Positions 1 through 7,352 of a stretch of DNA of 64,000 nt are shown piece after piece. The number at the start of each line of letters is the position of its first letter. Within the stretch, counting starts at the first letter, position 1. A program made the translations under genes and the position numbers. The notes beneath the pieces were generated by a model. The model did not search any database, was not told the DNA's origin, and saw nothing but the letters and a program-made list of their open reading frames with translations. Source of the stretch: Pseudomonas viridiflava (GTDB lineage: Bacteria; Pseudomonadota; Gammaproteobacteria; Pseudomonadales; Pseudomonadaceae); the NCBI RefSeq assembly GCF_900582625.1, contig NZ_UTIQ01000001.1:186001-250000 (forward strand), given 5' to 3'.

Positions 1-144
1 GCCTACACGCTGATTGGCGGCACGGCCATCGGCACGGTGCTGACGCTGCTGTTCCTGCCGGCGCTGTATGCGATCTGGTTCAAGATCAAACCGCCGCCGG
101 CCCACGCACCAGCAGCGTCGGCAGCGCAACCCGCCGCCAGCTGA
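1..144 (+). CDS. RND efflux transporter, C-terminal end (partial)
   Basis: Frame 1 is open from the first base to a TGA at 142-144, giving the last 47 residues of a protein that starts outside the window. The visible part is a single membrane segment (about residues 2-27, ending LPALYAIWF) followed by a short Pro/Ala-rich cytoplasmic tail. The pattern GGTAIGTVLTLLFLPALYA is typical of the twelfth membrane helix of HAE1/AcrB-type RND pumps, the inner-membrane proton-driven part of a tripartite exporter. A tetR gene follows on the same strand after about 100 bp, an arrangement common for pump regulators. The substrate cannot be told from this fragment. Confidence 0.8.
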   Translation, partial: AYTLIGGTAIGTVLTLLFLPALYAIWFKIKPPPAHAPAASAAQPAAS

Positions 145-240
145 GCGCATTAAGCGGGCGTTGCCGACGCGGCGCCCGCTGGCCGGTTTGCGCTAGAATC
201 GCCCACCTGCCACCGGCTCCCTTATTCAGTTACCAGGCCT

Positions 241-873
241 ATGCACAGCGAACTCGACTCCAGCGCCCTTCCCACCTCCGGCCAACGCGGCCCGGCGGAG
301 CATGATCGCCGCGCGCAGATCATCGCCGTGGCGGAAGGCTTGTTTCGCGAGTTCGGCTACCGCAAAACGTCGGTGGCCGACATCGGTAAAGCCCTGGGCA
401 TTTCCACGGCGTACATCTACCGTTTCTTCGAATCCAAACAAGCCATCGGCGAAGCCATCTGCGCGCACACGCTGGAGAAGATGGGCGACAAATTACGCGC
501 CATTGCCGATCAAGATTTATCCGCCACCCGGCGCCTGCGTCTGTTTATGAAAAGCGCGCTGAAATTCAGCTACGACTTGCTGGTGGTCGAGCGCCGCGTG
601 AATGAAGTGGTGGTCGAAGCCATTAATGGCGACTGGTGCACCGCCGCCGGCCACCAGGCGCAGCTCTACGCGATTCTTGAACGCCTGGCCGATGACGGCC
701 GCAAAGCCGGCGAATTCGAAAAGAAGACGCCGCTGGATGAAGTTACCGACGGCCTGGCCGAAATGATCTTGCCGTACACCAACGCCCATTGCCTTAACCA
801 ACGTTCTTGGGAAGACCTGGAGAAAGGCGTCAACGCGGCGACCAATCTGATGCTGCGCAGCCTGGCGCCCTGA
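241..873 (+). CDS. TetR/AcrR family transcriptional regulator
   Basis: This 210-residue protein has the usual TetR plan. The N-terminal helix-turn-helix covers about residues 24-70, including the conserved SVADIGKALGISTAYIYRFF recognition region. The C-terminal half is a helical ligand-binding and dimer domain. It lies just downstream of an RND pump gene on the same strand and probably represses that pump in response to a pump substrate; this is inferred from position only. The ATG at 241 is preceded by a short AGG. A GC-rich repeat palindrome follows the stop and may end transcription. Confidence 0.85.
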   Translation: MHSELDSSALPTSGQRGPAEHDRRAQIIAVAEGLFREFGYRKTSVADIGKALGISTAYIYRFFESKQAIGEAICAHTLEKMGDKLRAIADQDLSATRRLRLFMKSALKFSYDLLVVERRVNEVVVEAINGDWCTAAGHQAQLYAILERLADDGRKAGEFEKKTPLDEVTDGLAEMILPYTNAHCLNQRSWEDLEKGVNAATNLMLRSLAP

Positions 874-883
874 GCGCCGCTGG

Positions 884-926
884 TCTCCCCTCGCCCGCTT
901 GCGGGAGAGGGGCTGGGGGTGAGGGC
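884..926. repeat. GC-rich intergenic palindrome (CCCTCTCCCG type)
   Basis: The segment holds the hairpin CCCCTCGCCCGC / GCGGGAGAGGGG followed by GCTGGGGGTGAGGG. The same motif recurs as an inverted pair at 6952-7056 and as a tandem array at 61700-61925. It is a dispersed intergenic palindrome that always sits at a 3' end in this window, here between the convergent tetR and MFS genes. Confidence 0.75.
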
Positions 927-951
927 CGGCCGCAACGAAGATCCCACCTCA

Positions 952-2154
952 TCAACGCGTCACGACCCAAAACCCCATCGCCACCGCACTGATCCCCGCC
1001 CCCAACCCGCACACACCCTGCCACCCAGCGCTCGCATACACCCACGTGGTAGCCAAGGCCCCCGCGCCACTGCCCACGGCATAAAACAGCATGTACACAC
1101 CGATCAGCCGGCCCGGCGCCTGCGGATGGTTACGCAAGATCAGGCTTTGATTGGTTACGTGCAGCATCTGGCCGCCGAGGTCGAGCAGCACGATGCCGAG
1201 CATCAACGCCCAGAGCGACGTATCCAGCATCGACAACGGCCACCACGCCAGCAGCAGCGCCAGCAAGGCGGCAAAGGTGCTGCGCTCGGCGAACCCTCTG
1301 TCCGCCCAGGCGCCGGCGCGAAACGCCGCCAGCGCGCCGATCACGCCAACCAGGCCGAACGCGCCAATGGCCGTGTGGGAAAACCCATAGGGCGGCGCGC
1401 TCAGCGGTAGCACCAAGGCACTCCAGAAAACGTTCAACGCCGCGAACATGAAAAACGCCAACATGCCGCGCGTTTGCAGCACGCGGTCATGGCGTAACAG
1501 GCGGAGCATCGAACCGAGCAATTGCCGATAACCCAGCGTCACCGGTACCCGTGTCGGCTGCGGTAGACAGCGCCAGAGTGCGACGGCGAGCGTGAGCATC
1601 AAAATCGCCGCCAGCCCGTACACCCAACGCCACCCGGCCAGGTCACTGACCGCCCCGGCATACACCCGCGCCAGCAACAAGCCGACAAACACGCCGCCCT
1701 GCGCCGCCCCGACCACCCGCCCCTGCTCATGGTCGCTGGCAGTGCTGGCGGCCAGCGCAATCAGGCCCTGGGTCATGGCCGTGCCCAACAGGCCAATGAC
1801 CAACATGGCGCCGAGCAACAGCGCCGTGCTGTCGGCCACGGCGACCGCAACCAAGGCCAGCACCAAGGCGGCTAGCTGCACGAGCATTAGTTGGCGCCGG
1901 TCCACGCGATCACCCAGCGGCACCAGCAACAACAGCGCCAACGCACAGCCGATTTGCGTGGCGGTAATCACCCCGCCGACGCTGGCGTGGCTGATAGCGA
2001 AATCTGCGGCGAGTGCATCCAACAATGGCTGGGCGAAATACACATTGGCCACGCTAAGCCCGCTCGCCGTGGCGAACAACGCCACCATCGCGCGCGGCGT
2101 GCGGCTCGCGCTGGCGTCGGCCAACGGCAACGCCTGGGATCCTGCTGAAGTCAT
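952..2154 (-). CDS. MFS transporter (drug/metabolite efflux type)
   Basis: This 400-residue polytopic inner-membrane protein has about twelve hydrophobic segments. The loop between segments 2 and 3 carries GDRVDRRQLM, the MFS motif A region, and the N-terminal half is Ala/Leu rich in the manner of DHA1-like exporters. It is transcribed divergently from an HxlR regulator gene, and an inverted repeat lies between them. HxlR proteins often control efflux or detoxification genes next to them, so this is probably an exporter whose expression is controlled by that regulator. The substrate is unknown. Confidence 0.8.
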   Translation of the reverse strand: MTSAGSQALPLADASASRTPRAMVALFATASGLSVANVYFAQPLLDALAADFAISHASVGGVITATQIGCALALLLLVPLGDRVDRRQLMLVQLAALVLALVAVAVADSTALLLGAMLVIGLLGTAMTQGLIALAASTASDHEQGRVVGAAQGGVFVGLLLARVYAGAVSDLAGWRWVYGLAAILMLTLAVALWRCLPQPTRVPVTLGYRQLLGSMLRLLRHDRVLQTRGMLAFFMFAALNVFWSALVLPLSAPPYGFSHTAIGAFGLVGVIGALAAFRAGAWADRGFAERSTFAALLALLLAWWPLSMLDTSLWALMLGIVLLDLGGQMLHVTNQSLILRNHPQAPGRLIGVYMLFYAVGSGAGALATTWVYASAGWQGVCGLGAGISAVAMGFWVVTR

Positions 2155-2166
2155 AACGCCCCACCT

Positions 2167-2212
2167 GGTTTCAATTTAAAACCATTTGAAGGCTAGGCGT
2201 TCTGGTTTTAAA
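2167..2212. promoter_or_regulatory. Candidate HxlR operator between divergent genes
   Basis: A perfect 10-bp inverted repeat, TTTAAAACCA at 2175-2184 and TGGTTTTAAA at 2203-2212, is centred between the MFS and hxlR start codons. A third half-site GGTTT lies at 2167-2171 and pairs with AAACC at 2179-2183. The alternating GGTTT/AAACC/GGTTT arrangement in a short AT-rich divergent region is what a winged-helix dimer site would look like. Binding is inferred. Confidence 0.6.
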
Positions 2213-2248
2213 GTGCAACCACATGACTCTTTACGACGAGCAGGTCCC

Positions 2249-2698
2249 ATGCCGACAGACTTAAGCCAACCCCTCGAACACTGCCCCGTTGCCCGCGCGG
2301 TGGATGTGATGGGTGATCGCTGGTGCCTGCTCATCGTGCGCGACGCCTTCGACGGCAAGCACCGCTTCAGCGATTTCCAGCGCAGCCTGGGCGTGGCGAA
2401 AAATATTCTGGCCGACCGTTTGCGCCTGCTAGTGCAAGCCGAGGTGCTGACCACCCGCCCAGTCGCCGAGGGCAGTGCTTATCAGGAATATGTGTTAACC
2501 GAACGGGGCGAACAGCTGTTCGCCGTGGTGGTGGCGTTACGCCAATGGGGAGAAGCGCAGTTGTTTGGCGAGGGCGAAGTGCATTCACAGCTGGTCGACA
2601 AAGCCAGCCGCCAGACGCTGGCACCGCTGATACCGACCACATTGAACGGCACGCCCGTTGCGCCGAGCGATACCGAAGTGGTCAAGGTAAACGACTAG
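2249..2698 (+). CDS. HxlR family transcriptional regulator
   Basis: This 149-residue winged-helix protein has the HxlR hallmarks: CPVARAVDVMGDRWCLLIVRD near the N terminus, then the recognition region FSDFQRSLGVAKNILADRL and the wing GSAYQEYVLTERG. The ATG at 2249 is preferred over an upstream in-frame start at 2186 because similarity begins at MPTDLSQPLEHCPVARA and the upstream part would cover the operator-like inverted repeat. It is divergent from the MFS gene and probably controls both. The conserved N-terminal Cys could act as a redox or electrophile sensor as in some family members; this is inference. Confidence 0.85.
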   Translation: MPTDLSQPLEHCPVARAVDVMGDRWCLLIVRDAFDGKHRFSDFQRSLGVAKNILADRLRLLVQAEVLTTRPVAEGSAYQEYVLTERGEQLFAVVVALRQWGEAQLFGEGEVHSQLVDKASRQTLAPLIPTTLNGTPVAPSDTEVVKVND

Positions 2699-2712
2699 CC
2701 CTAATGTTTTTC

Positions 2713-2793
2713 GTAGGAGCCAGCTTGCTGGCGAATCCTGCAAACGCGATTCGTGACCGATGTTTCCAGGGTTCGCCAGCAAGCTGGCTCCTA
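2713..2793. repeat. REP pair (BIME), GTAGGAGCCAGCTTGCTGGCGA type
   Basis: Two REP units in opposite orientation flank a 40-bp spacer: GTAGGAGCCAGCTTGCTGGC at the left and GCCAGCAAGCTGGCTCCTA at the right. Each unit also contains its own small hairpin. This is the common Pseudomonas REP doublet. It lies between the convergent hxlR and esterase genes and probably forms a 3'-end RNA structure. A diverged copy is at 52780-52862. Confidence 0.9.
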
Positions 2794-2808
2794 AAAAGAG
2801 TGTGGGCG

Positions 2809-3774
2809 CTACGCCAGCCTTTGATTGATCCAGCTTCTGGCATAGGCCGTGACGCGCTTGCCCATCACCGTCGGAAACTGAACCACGCCATGAGGCCCTT
2901 CTGGCAGCAGATTGGCCTCTACGTCGGCCACCTCGCCCCAGCGTCTGGCCATTTCGAAGGTGTCGTCGCGCAGCGGGTCAAGCTCGCCGGCAAACATCAA
3001 CGCCGGCGGTAAACCGCTCAGGTCGCCATACAGCGGCGACAGCGGCGGTTTCTGCCGTTGTTCGTCGGTCAGCCCCGGCGTCAGCAGGCGCAGCGCATCG
3101 ACCATGCCGGGGCCGTCGAGCACCAGGGTGTCGGGGCCGGCGTTGCGAACGCTGGGGGTTCCGGTCAGGTCGTAGACGCCGTAATAGAGCACTGCGCCTT
3201 TCACCCGCTGGAATAATTCTGGCGAGCTTTTAAGCGCCAGCAACGTGGCCGCCGCCAGATGCCCGCCGGCCGACTCGCCCACCACAATCACCGGCAAGCC
3301 TTTGAACAGCGCCGTCTGGTCGCTCAGCAGCCAGCGCGCGGCTGCCAAACAGTCGGCCAGCAAACCCTCAATGGGCGTGTTGGTGGCCAGCCGGTAATCC
3401 ACCGACACCACGGCGACACCGCAGTCGCGCACCATGGCGCTGTTTAAGTGATCGTTCATCTGCGCGTTGCCGATCACCCAACCGCCGCCGTGAAAATCGA
3501 GCACCACGCCTTTGACCGGCCCTTTGGGCTGGACGATACGCAACGGCACTCGACCTTCCGGCGTGGTGACGTAACGCGTATGCACGCTCAGCCCATGACG
3601 TGCCAATTTCGCCCCGCCGCCGAACTGGCCGACCCGCAACAGCGCTTGCAGCAGCGTGGGGGCAATGCGGTTGCGGATGCGAAAGCGCGGCATCCATTTC
3701 AGTTTGGAGTTGAAGCGCTGAATGTCTGCCAGCTCGCGTGCATCCGCTGGCCAGCGCTGTTCGGTTAACGCCAT
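2809..3774 (-). CDS. Alpha/beta hydrolase, HSL-type esterase/lipase
   Basis: This 321-residue protein carries the full hormone-sensitive-lipase signature. The oxyanion-hole motif HGGGW is at residues 95-99, the nucleophile elbow GESAG at 166-170 (Ser168), the acid Asp266 in AGELDPLRD, and His295 in EGPHGVV. It should hydrolyse carboxyl esters of short to medium acyl chains. There is no signal peptide, so it is probably cytoplasmic. Its start lies 7 bp after the stop of the DUF5064 gene, so the two are probably one transcript. The natural substrate is unknown. Confidence 0.88.
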   Translation of the reverse strand: MALTEQRWPADARELADIQRFNSKLKWMPRFRIRNRIAPTLLQALLRVGQFGGGAKLARHGLSVHTRYVTTPEGRVPLRIVQPKGPVKGVVLDFHGGGWVIGNAQMNDHLNSAMVRDCGVAVVSVDYRLATNTPIEGLLADCLAAARWLLSDQTALFKGLPVIVVGESAGGHLAAATLLALKSSPELFQRVKGAVLYYGVYDLTGTPSVRNAGPDTLVLDGPGMVDALRLLTPGLTDEQRQKPPLSPLYGDLSGLPPALMFAGELDPLRDDTFEMARRWGEVADVEANLLPEGPHGVVQFPTVMGKRVTAYARSWINQRLA

Positions 3775-3781
3775 CGGTTAC

Positions 3782-4144
3782 TCACTCAAAATGCTCAGGG
3801 TTTACCGGCTCGCCTGGTTTCATCGCCAGTTGCGCGCGTACGTCTTCGAACATGGCGTCGTAGTGTTTGTGGATTGAGCCAATGCTGCTCTGGCTTTTCG
3901 GGATGCCGTATTTTTCGGCGATTTTCGTCACGTTGCTGGCGAAGTTGTACGCCTCTTCCCGTGGCAGAAAGAAGCTCTCGCGCACGTCTTTGCCCTGAAT
4001 GGTGCCGTGCAAGGTGAAGAGCATGCCCTTGCCTTTTTGCTCATCGGAAGAAACTTCGTAGTCGATACATATGTTGTAACTCACATCGTTGGGCGTCAGC
4101 GCGTGGCGCTCGATGTGCAGGTGACCGGGGGTGAACGTAGCCAT
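3782..4144 (-). CDS. DUF5064 family protein
   Basis: The predicted protein has 120 residues and no signal peptide or membrane segment. It matches my memory of the small Pseudomonas family DUF5064 (N-terminal MATFTPGHLHIERHAL, then a beta-rich core and a helical C-terminal part). The ATG at 4144 is preferred over an upstream start at 4261 because it follows a good Shine-Dalgarno (AGGAGAG, 5 bases away) and because similarity begins there. It is probably co-transcribed with the esterase gene immediately downstream. Its function is unknown. Confidence 0.72.
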   Translation of the reverse strand: MATFTPGHLHIERHALTPNDVSYNICIDYEVSSDEQKGKGMLFTLHGTIQGKDVRESFFLPREEAYNFASNVTKIAEKYGIPKSQSSIGSIHKHYDAMFEDVRAQLAMKPGEPVNPEHFE

Positions 4145-4375
4145 GTTTTTCTCTCCTGAATAACGGTAGCCAGCGCCGGCAGCGGCGGAATATGGGTGGG
4201 CCCACAGGGTGTGTACGCTAGTTTTTTTCCCTGATTTGTAAAGCGCAAAGCGCCAGGTCAAGCCCCCCAGCGCAAGGCCGGGTGATGTTTCAACATTCTG
4301 CCCCTAGCGCTCTTATGACGGTTGCATAAACTGAAGGTGCATTAGAAAAATCGAATCAAGAGTTGTACCTAGCCT

Positions 4376-6931
4376 ATGACCCAAGCTAAACCGCCGCAGC
4401 CTGTCGCTCCCCTTAACCGCACCAGCGTGGCCCTCACGCGTATTTCACTGTTCAAATTTATCGGCTTGCTGGTCAGCGTGTTCCTGCTCGCCGGGTATCT
4501 GCTGGTCTACCTTGCCCGCGACATGGATCGCACGGAGGAAACCGAAGGCGCTTTCTACACCGAGAAGGCCGTGCATTCGTTTGAAAAATCCCTGCGCTCG
4601 GTGGTCAAGGACTATGCCTTCTGGGGCGATGCCTACAAACACCTGCACGTTGCGGTCGACACCGATTGGGCCTACGTGCGGCAGAACATCGGTCCCTCGC
4701 TGTACGACGACTTCGGCTTTCAGGCGCTGTTCGTGGTCGATGACACCGACCGCACGGTGTACGCGGTCGTCCGGGGTCAACTGCAACAGGTGCCAGCCAA
4801 CGACTGGCTCAAGGAGGCGCTGGCGCCCATCGTCGCCGAGGCCCGTGCCGGCGCCGAAGACGAATCGCCGACCACCCGGTTTATCAACCTTGATGGCGCA
4901 CCGGCCTTGGTGGCCGCTGCCGCCATTACGCCCGGCACCGACCCGACGGTAAAACCAGACGAACGACAGAACTCGGTGCTGATCTTCGTCGACATTCTCG
5001 ACAACGCCCGCCTAGCCACCATCGGCCGCGAATTCGGTGTAGACGCCTTGCGCCTGGCGACCCCGAACGAGCTGAACGAACGCTCGATTTTGCCGCTGGG
5101 TGAAAACGGCGTCGCCGGGTACCTGCACTGGCAACCCGAGCAGCCAGGCAAGCGCCTGCTCGGCCTGGGTTTGCCGCTGCTGGGCGGCGTGGCGCTGCTG
5201 GTGTGCCTGATGGCCTGGGTTCTGCTGCGCCGCACCACGGCGGGCGCCAAGGCGCTGGACGAAAGCTATCACTCGTTGCTAAGCAGCGAGAGCGCCCTGG
5301 CCGTAAGCGAAGCGCGGTTTCGCGACATCGTTGAAATCAGCTCTGACTGGATTTGGGAAATCGACCAAAGCGGCCATTTCACCTACCTGTCCGAACGCGT
5401 TGAAGCGGTCACGGGGCTGTCGCGCGGCACGTGGCTGGGCAGCCACATCGACGCCCTGCTGACCACCGAACACGGCACCCTGTCGCAGTGGCTAAGCAGC
5501 GCCCACCGGCGCACCGACACCAGCATCCACTGCCGCTATGTCGGCACCGAAGGCCAGGAACGCATCACCCGCGTGTCGGCCCGCGCCATGACCAGCGCTG
5601 GCTTTCGCGGCACCGCCACCGACGTCACAGGCGAAGTGGAAGCGCGGCGGCAAATCGAGTTTTTATCCCAGCACGACGCCCTCACCGGCCTGCCCAACCG
5701 CACCCGCTTGCAGAAGTTTCTCGACGGCAAACTCAAGGCCGTGCCAACCCGTGAAAAACCCTTGGTCATGCTCAGCCTCGACCTCGACCGCTTTAAACCG
5801 GTGAATGACCTGCTCGGCCACGCGGCCGGCGATGTGGTGCTCAACGTGGTGTCGGCGCGGCTCACCGAATGCGTGCGCCAGGACGATCTGGTGGCCCGCT
5901 TTGGCGGCGATGAGTTCGTACTGATCCTCACCGACCTGACCACCCAAGGCCATGTCGAAACCCTGTGCCAACGTTTGCTCGACTCCATCGAACAGCCCAT
6001 CGACGTCGACGGCCAGCAAACCTTCGTCAGCGCCAGCATCGGCATTGCGATGGCGCCCAACGACGCGATGGAAGCCAGCGAACTGCTGCGCTATGCCGAC
6101 ATCGCGCTTTATGAAGCCAAAGCCGGCGGGCGCAGCACATGGCGTTTCTATTCGGGGGAAATGAACTCGAAAATCATCGAACGCCGCCGCCTGGAAACCG
6201 ACCTGCGTTTTGCCATCCAGCACAACGAATTGCGCCTGCATTACCAACCGCGCTACTGCATCGCCGATGGCCGCCTGGTCGGCGTCGAAGCCTTGGTGCG
6301 CTGGCAGCACCCAGAGCGCGGGCTGATACCGCCCGACACCTTTATCCCGATTGCCGAGCAAACCGGTTTGATCATCGCGCTGAGCAACTGGGTCATCAGC
6401 ACCGCGTGCCGCCAGGCCGCCACCTGGCCGGAAAGCGTGTTTATCTCCATCAACTTGTCGCCCATCGAATTCAAAAGCGGCGACCTGGTCGAGCGCATCG
6501 AAAGCGCCCTGCGTGAATCGGCCATCAGCCCGGGGCGCGTCGAATTGGAAATCACCGAAAGCGTGATGATCGAAGATGCTGCCGGCGCCCTGGAAATGAT
6601 GGACACACTGAAACAGCTGGGCGTTCGCCTGGCCATGGACGACTTCGGCACCGGCTATTCGTCCCTCAGCTACCTGCGCACCTTCCCCTTGGACGGCCTG
6701 AAAATCGATCGCAGCTTTCTCAACTGCATCGAAGGCAGCGAAGAAGACAGAGCCATCATTCTCGCCATCGTTGGCCTGGGGCACGCGCTGTCGCTGACCG
6801 TCACCGCCGAGGGCATCGAAACCGCCGAACATTTGGCCATGCTCAACGCCGTGGGCTGCGACGAAGGTCAGGGGTATTTTCTGAGTCGGCCGCTGGAAGC
6901 GGACGCCATTACTGCGCTGTTGTTCCACTAA
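4376..6931 (+). CDS. Membrane CHASE4-PAS-GGDEF-EAL cyclic-di-GMP enzyme
   Basis: This 851-residue protein begins with a membrane helix (about 22-44), a periplasmic CHASE4-like sensor (about 45-260) and a second helix (about 262-285). A PAS domain (about 310-425), a GGDEF domain and an EAL domain follow. The GGDEF motif is intact at 510-514. The product-inhibition I-site is also intact: R501-Q-D-D504 lies exactly five residues upstream. The EAL motif is at 638-640, and DDFGTGYSSLSYL and LKIDRSF are present, so both cyclase and phosphodiesterase activities are possible. The layout recalls RbdA-type proteins, but the identity is not certain. It should tune c-di-GMP in response to an external signal and so affect motility or biofilm. 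Confidence 0.93.
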   Translation: MTQAKPPQPVAPLNRTSVALTRISLFKFIGLLVSVFLLAGYLLVYLARDMDRTEETEGAFYTEKAVHSFEKSLRSVVKDYAFWGDAYKHLHVAVDTDWAYVRQNIGPSLYDDFGFQALFVVDDTDRTVYAVVRGQLQQVPANDWLKEALAPIVAEARAGAEDESPTTRFINLDGAPALVAAAAITPGTDPTVKPDERQNSVLIFVDILDNARLATIGREFGVDALRLATPNELNERSILPLGENGVAGYLHWQPEQPGKRLLGLGLPLLGGVALLVCLMAWVLLRRTTAGAKALDESYHSLLSSESALAVSEARFRDIVEISSDWIWEIDQSGHFTYLSERVEAVTGLSRGTWLGSHIDALLTTEHGTLSQWLSSAHRRTDTSIHCRYVGTEGQERITRVSARAMTSAGFRGTATDVTGEVEARRQIEFLSQHDALTGLPNRTRLQKFLDGKLKAVPTREKPLVMLSLDLDRFKPVNDLLGHAAGDVVLNVVSARLTECVRQDDLVARFGGDEFVLILTDLTTQGHVETLCQRLLDSIEQPIDVDGQQTFVSASIGIAMAPNDAMEASELLRYADIALYEAKAGGRSTWRFYSGEMNSKIIERRRLETDLRFAIQHNELRLHYQPRYCIADGRLVGVEALVRWQHPERGLIPPDTFIPIAEQTGLIIALSNWVISTACRQAATWPESVFISINLSPIEFKSGDLVERIESALRESAISPGRVELEITESVMIEDAAGALEMMDTLKQLGVRLAMDDFGTGYSSLSYLRTFPLDGLKIDRSFLNCIEGSEEDRAIILAIVGLGHALSLTVTAEGIETAEHLAMLNAVGCDEGQGYFLSRPLEADAITALLFH

Positions 6932-6951
6932 ACCTCGCCCCTTCAAATTCA

Positions 6952-7056
6952 ACAGCCCCTCACCCCAACCCTCTCCCGTAAACGGGAGAGGGAGCTGACC
7001 GTGTACGCCGATCCGTTCCCCTCTCCCGTTTACGGGAGAGGGGCTAGGGGTGAGGG
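6952..7056. repeat. Inverted pair of CCCTCTCCCG palindromes
   Basis: Two copies of the intergenic palindrome lie head to head: CCCTCACCCCAACCCTCTCC at the left and GAGAGGGGCTAGGGGTGAGG at the right. Each copy has an internal hairpin (CTCCCGTAAACGGGAG or its equivalent). The pair follows the stop of the GGDEF-EAL gene and could act as a transcription stop. It is the same family as 884-926 and 61700-61925. Confidence 0.8.
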
Positions 7057-7133
7057 CCAGCCGTTACTCGGGCCCAGATGTTTCCAGGAATCGCGACTAA
7101 AGTCGCTCACACAGAAACACGCGGTATAGCGGG

Positions 7134-7242
7134 CTTCTGGGCTAGAGCCAGGCAAGGCGAAATCACGCCGGACCGCGCAGCGTACATAAGTACGTGAGCA
7201 CGGCCGGAGGGATTTCAACGCAGCATGGCCGACGACCAGAAG
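7134..7242. repeat. Long nested inverted repeat, about 109 bp
   Basis: Nested arms are visible: CTTCTGG (7134-7140) with CCAGAAG (7236-7242), GAAATC (7159-7164) with GATTTC (7211-7216), and CGTAC (7181-7185) with GTACG (7190-7194). Together they would fold into one long imperfect hairpin. The segment contains no gene. I cannot name its family, although it looks like a dispersed Pseudomonas intergenic element. It sits just upstream of the operator of the acyl-CoA ligase operon. Confidence 0.55.
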
Positions 7243-7248
7243 TTCGCG

Positions 7249-7269
7249 GCCATTCCATATTGGTATGGC
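7249..7269. promoter_or_regulatory. LysR-type operator upstream of the acyl-CoA ligase operon
   Basis: The site is a T-N11-A dyad with perfect 6-bp arms, GGCCAT (7248-7253) and ATGGCC (7265-7270). It matches 16 of 21 positions with a second site at 12395-12415 in front of the cluster's own lysR gene; the shared core reads ATNCCANANNGGTATGGC. It lies about 85-105 bp before the ligase start codon, a usual place for LysR activation. Regulator identity is inferred from the shared motif. Confidence 0.65.
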
Positions 7270-7352
7270 CTGCATCGTACTGTTGTATTGGTTGAGATCC
7301 GCCGCGCCTCAGTAGCATCGGCGCACATTTCCTGCCGGTGAGAACAACAACA

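Noticed and set aside
5663..6952. Long reverse-strand open frame (429 codons) opposite the GGDEF-EAL gene
   Set aside because: It is a shadow frame of a high-GC gene: the forward frame has clear catalytic motifs and the reverse product is His/Gln/Ala-biased with no family features.
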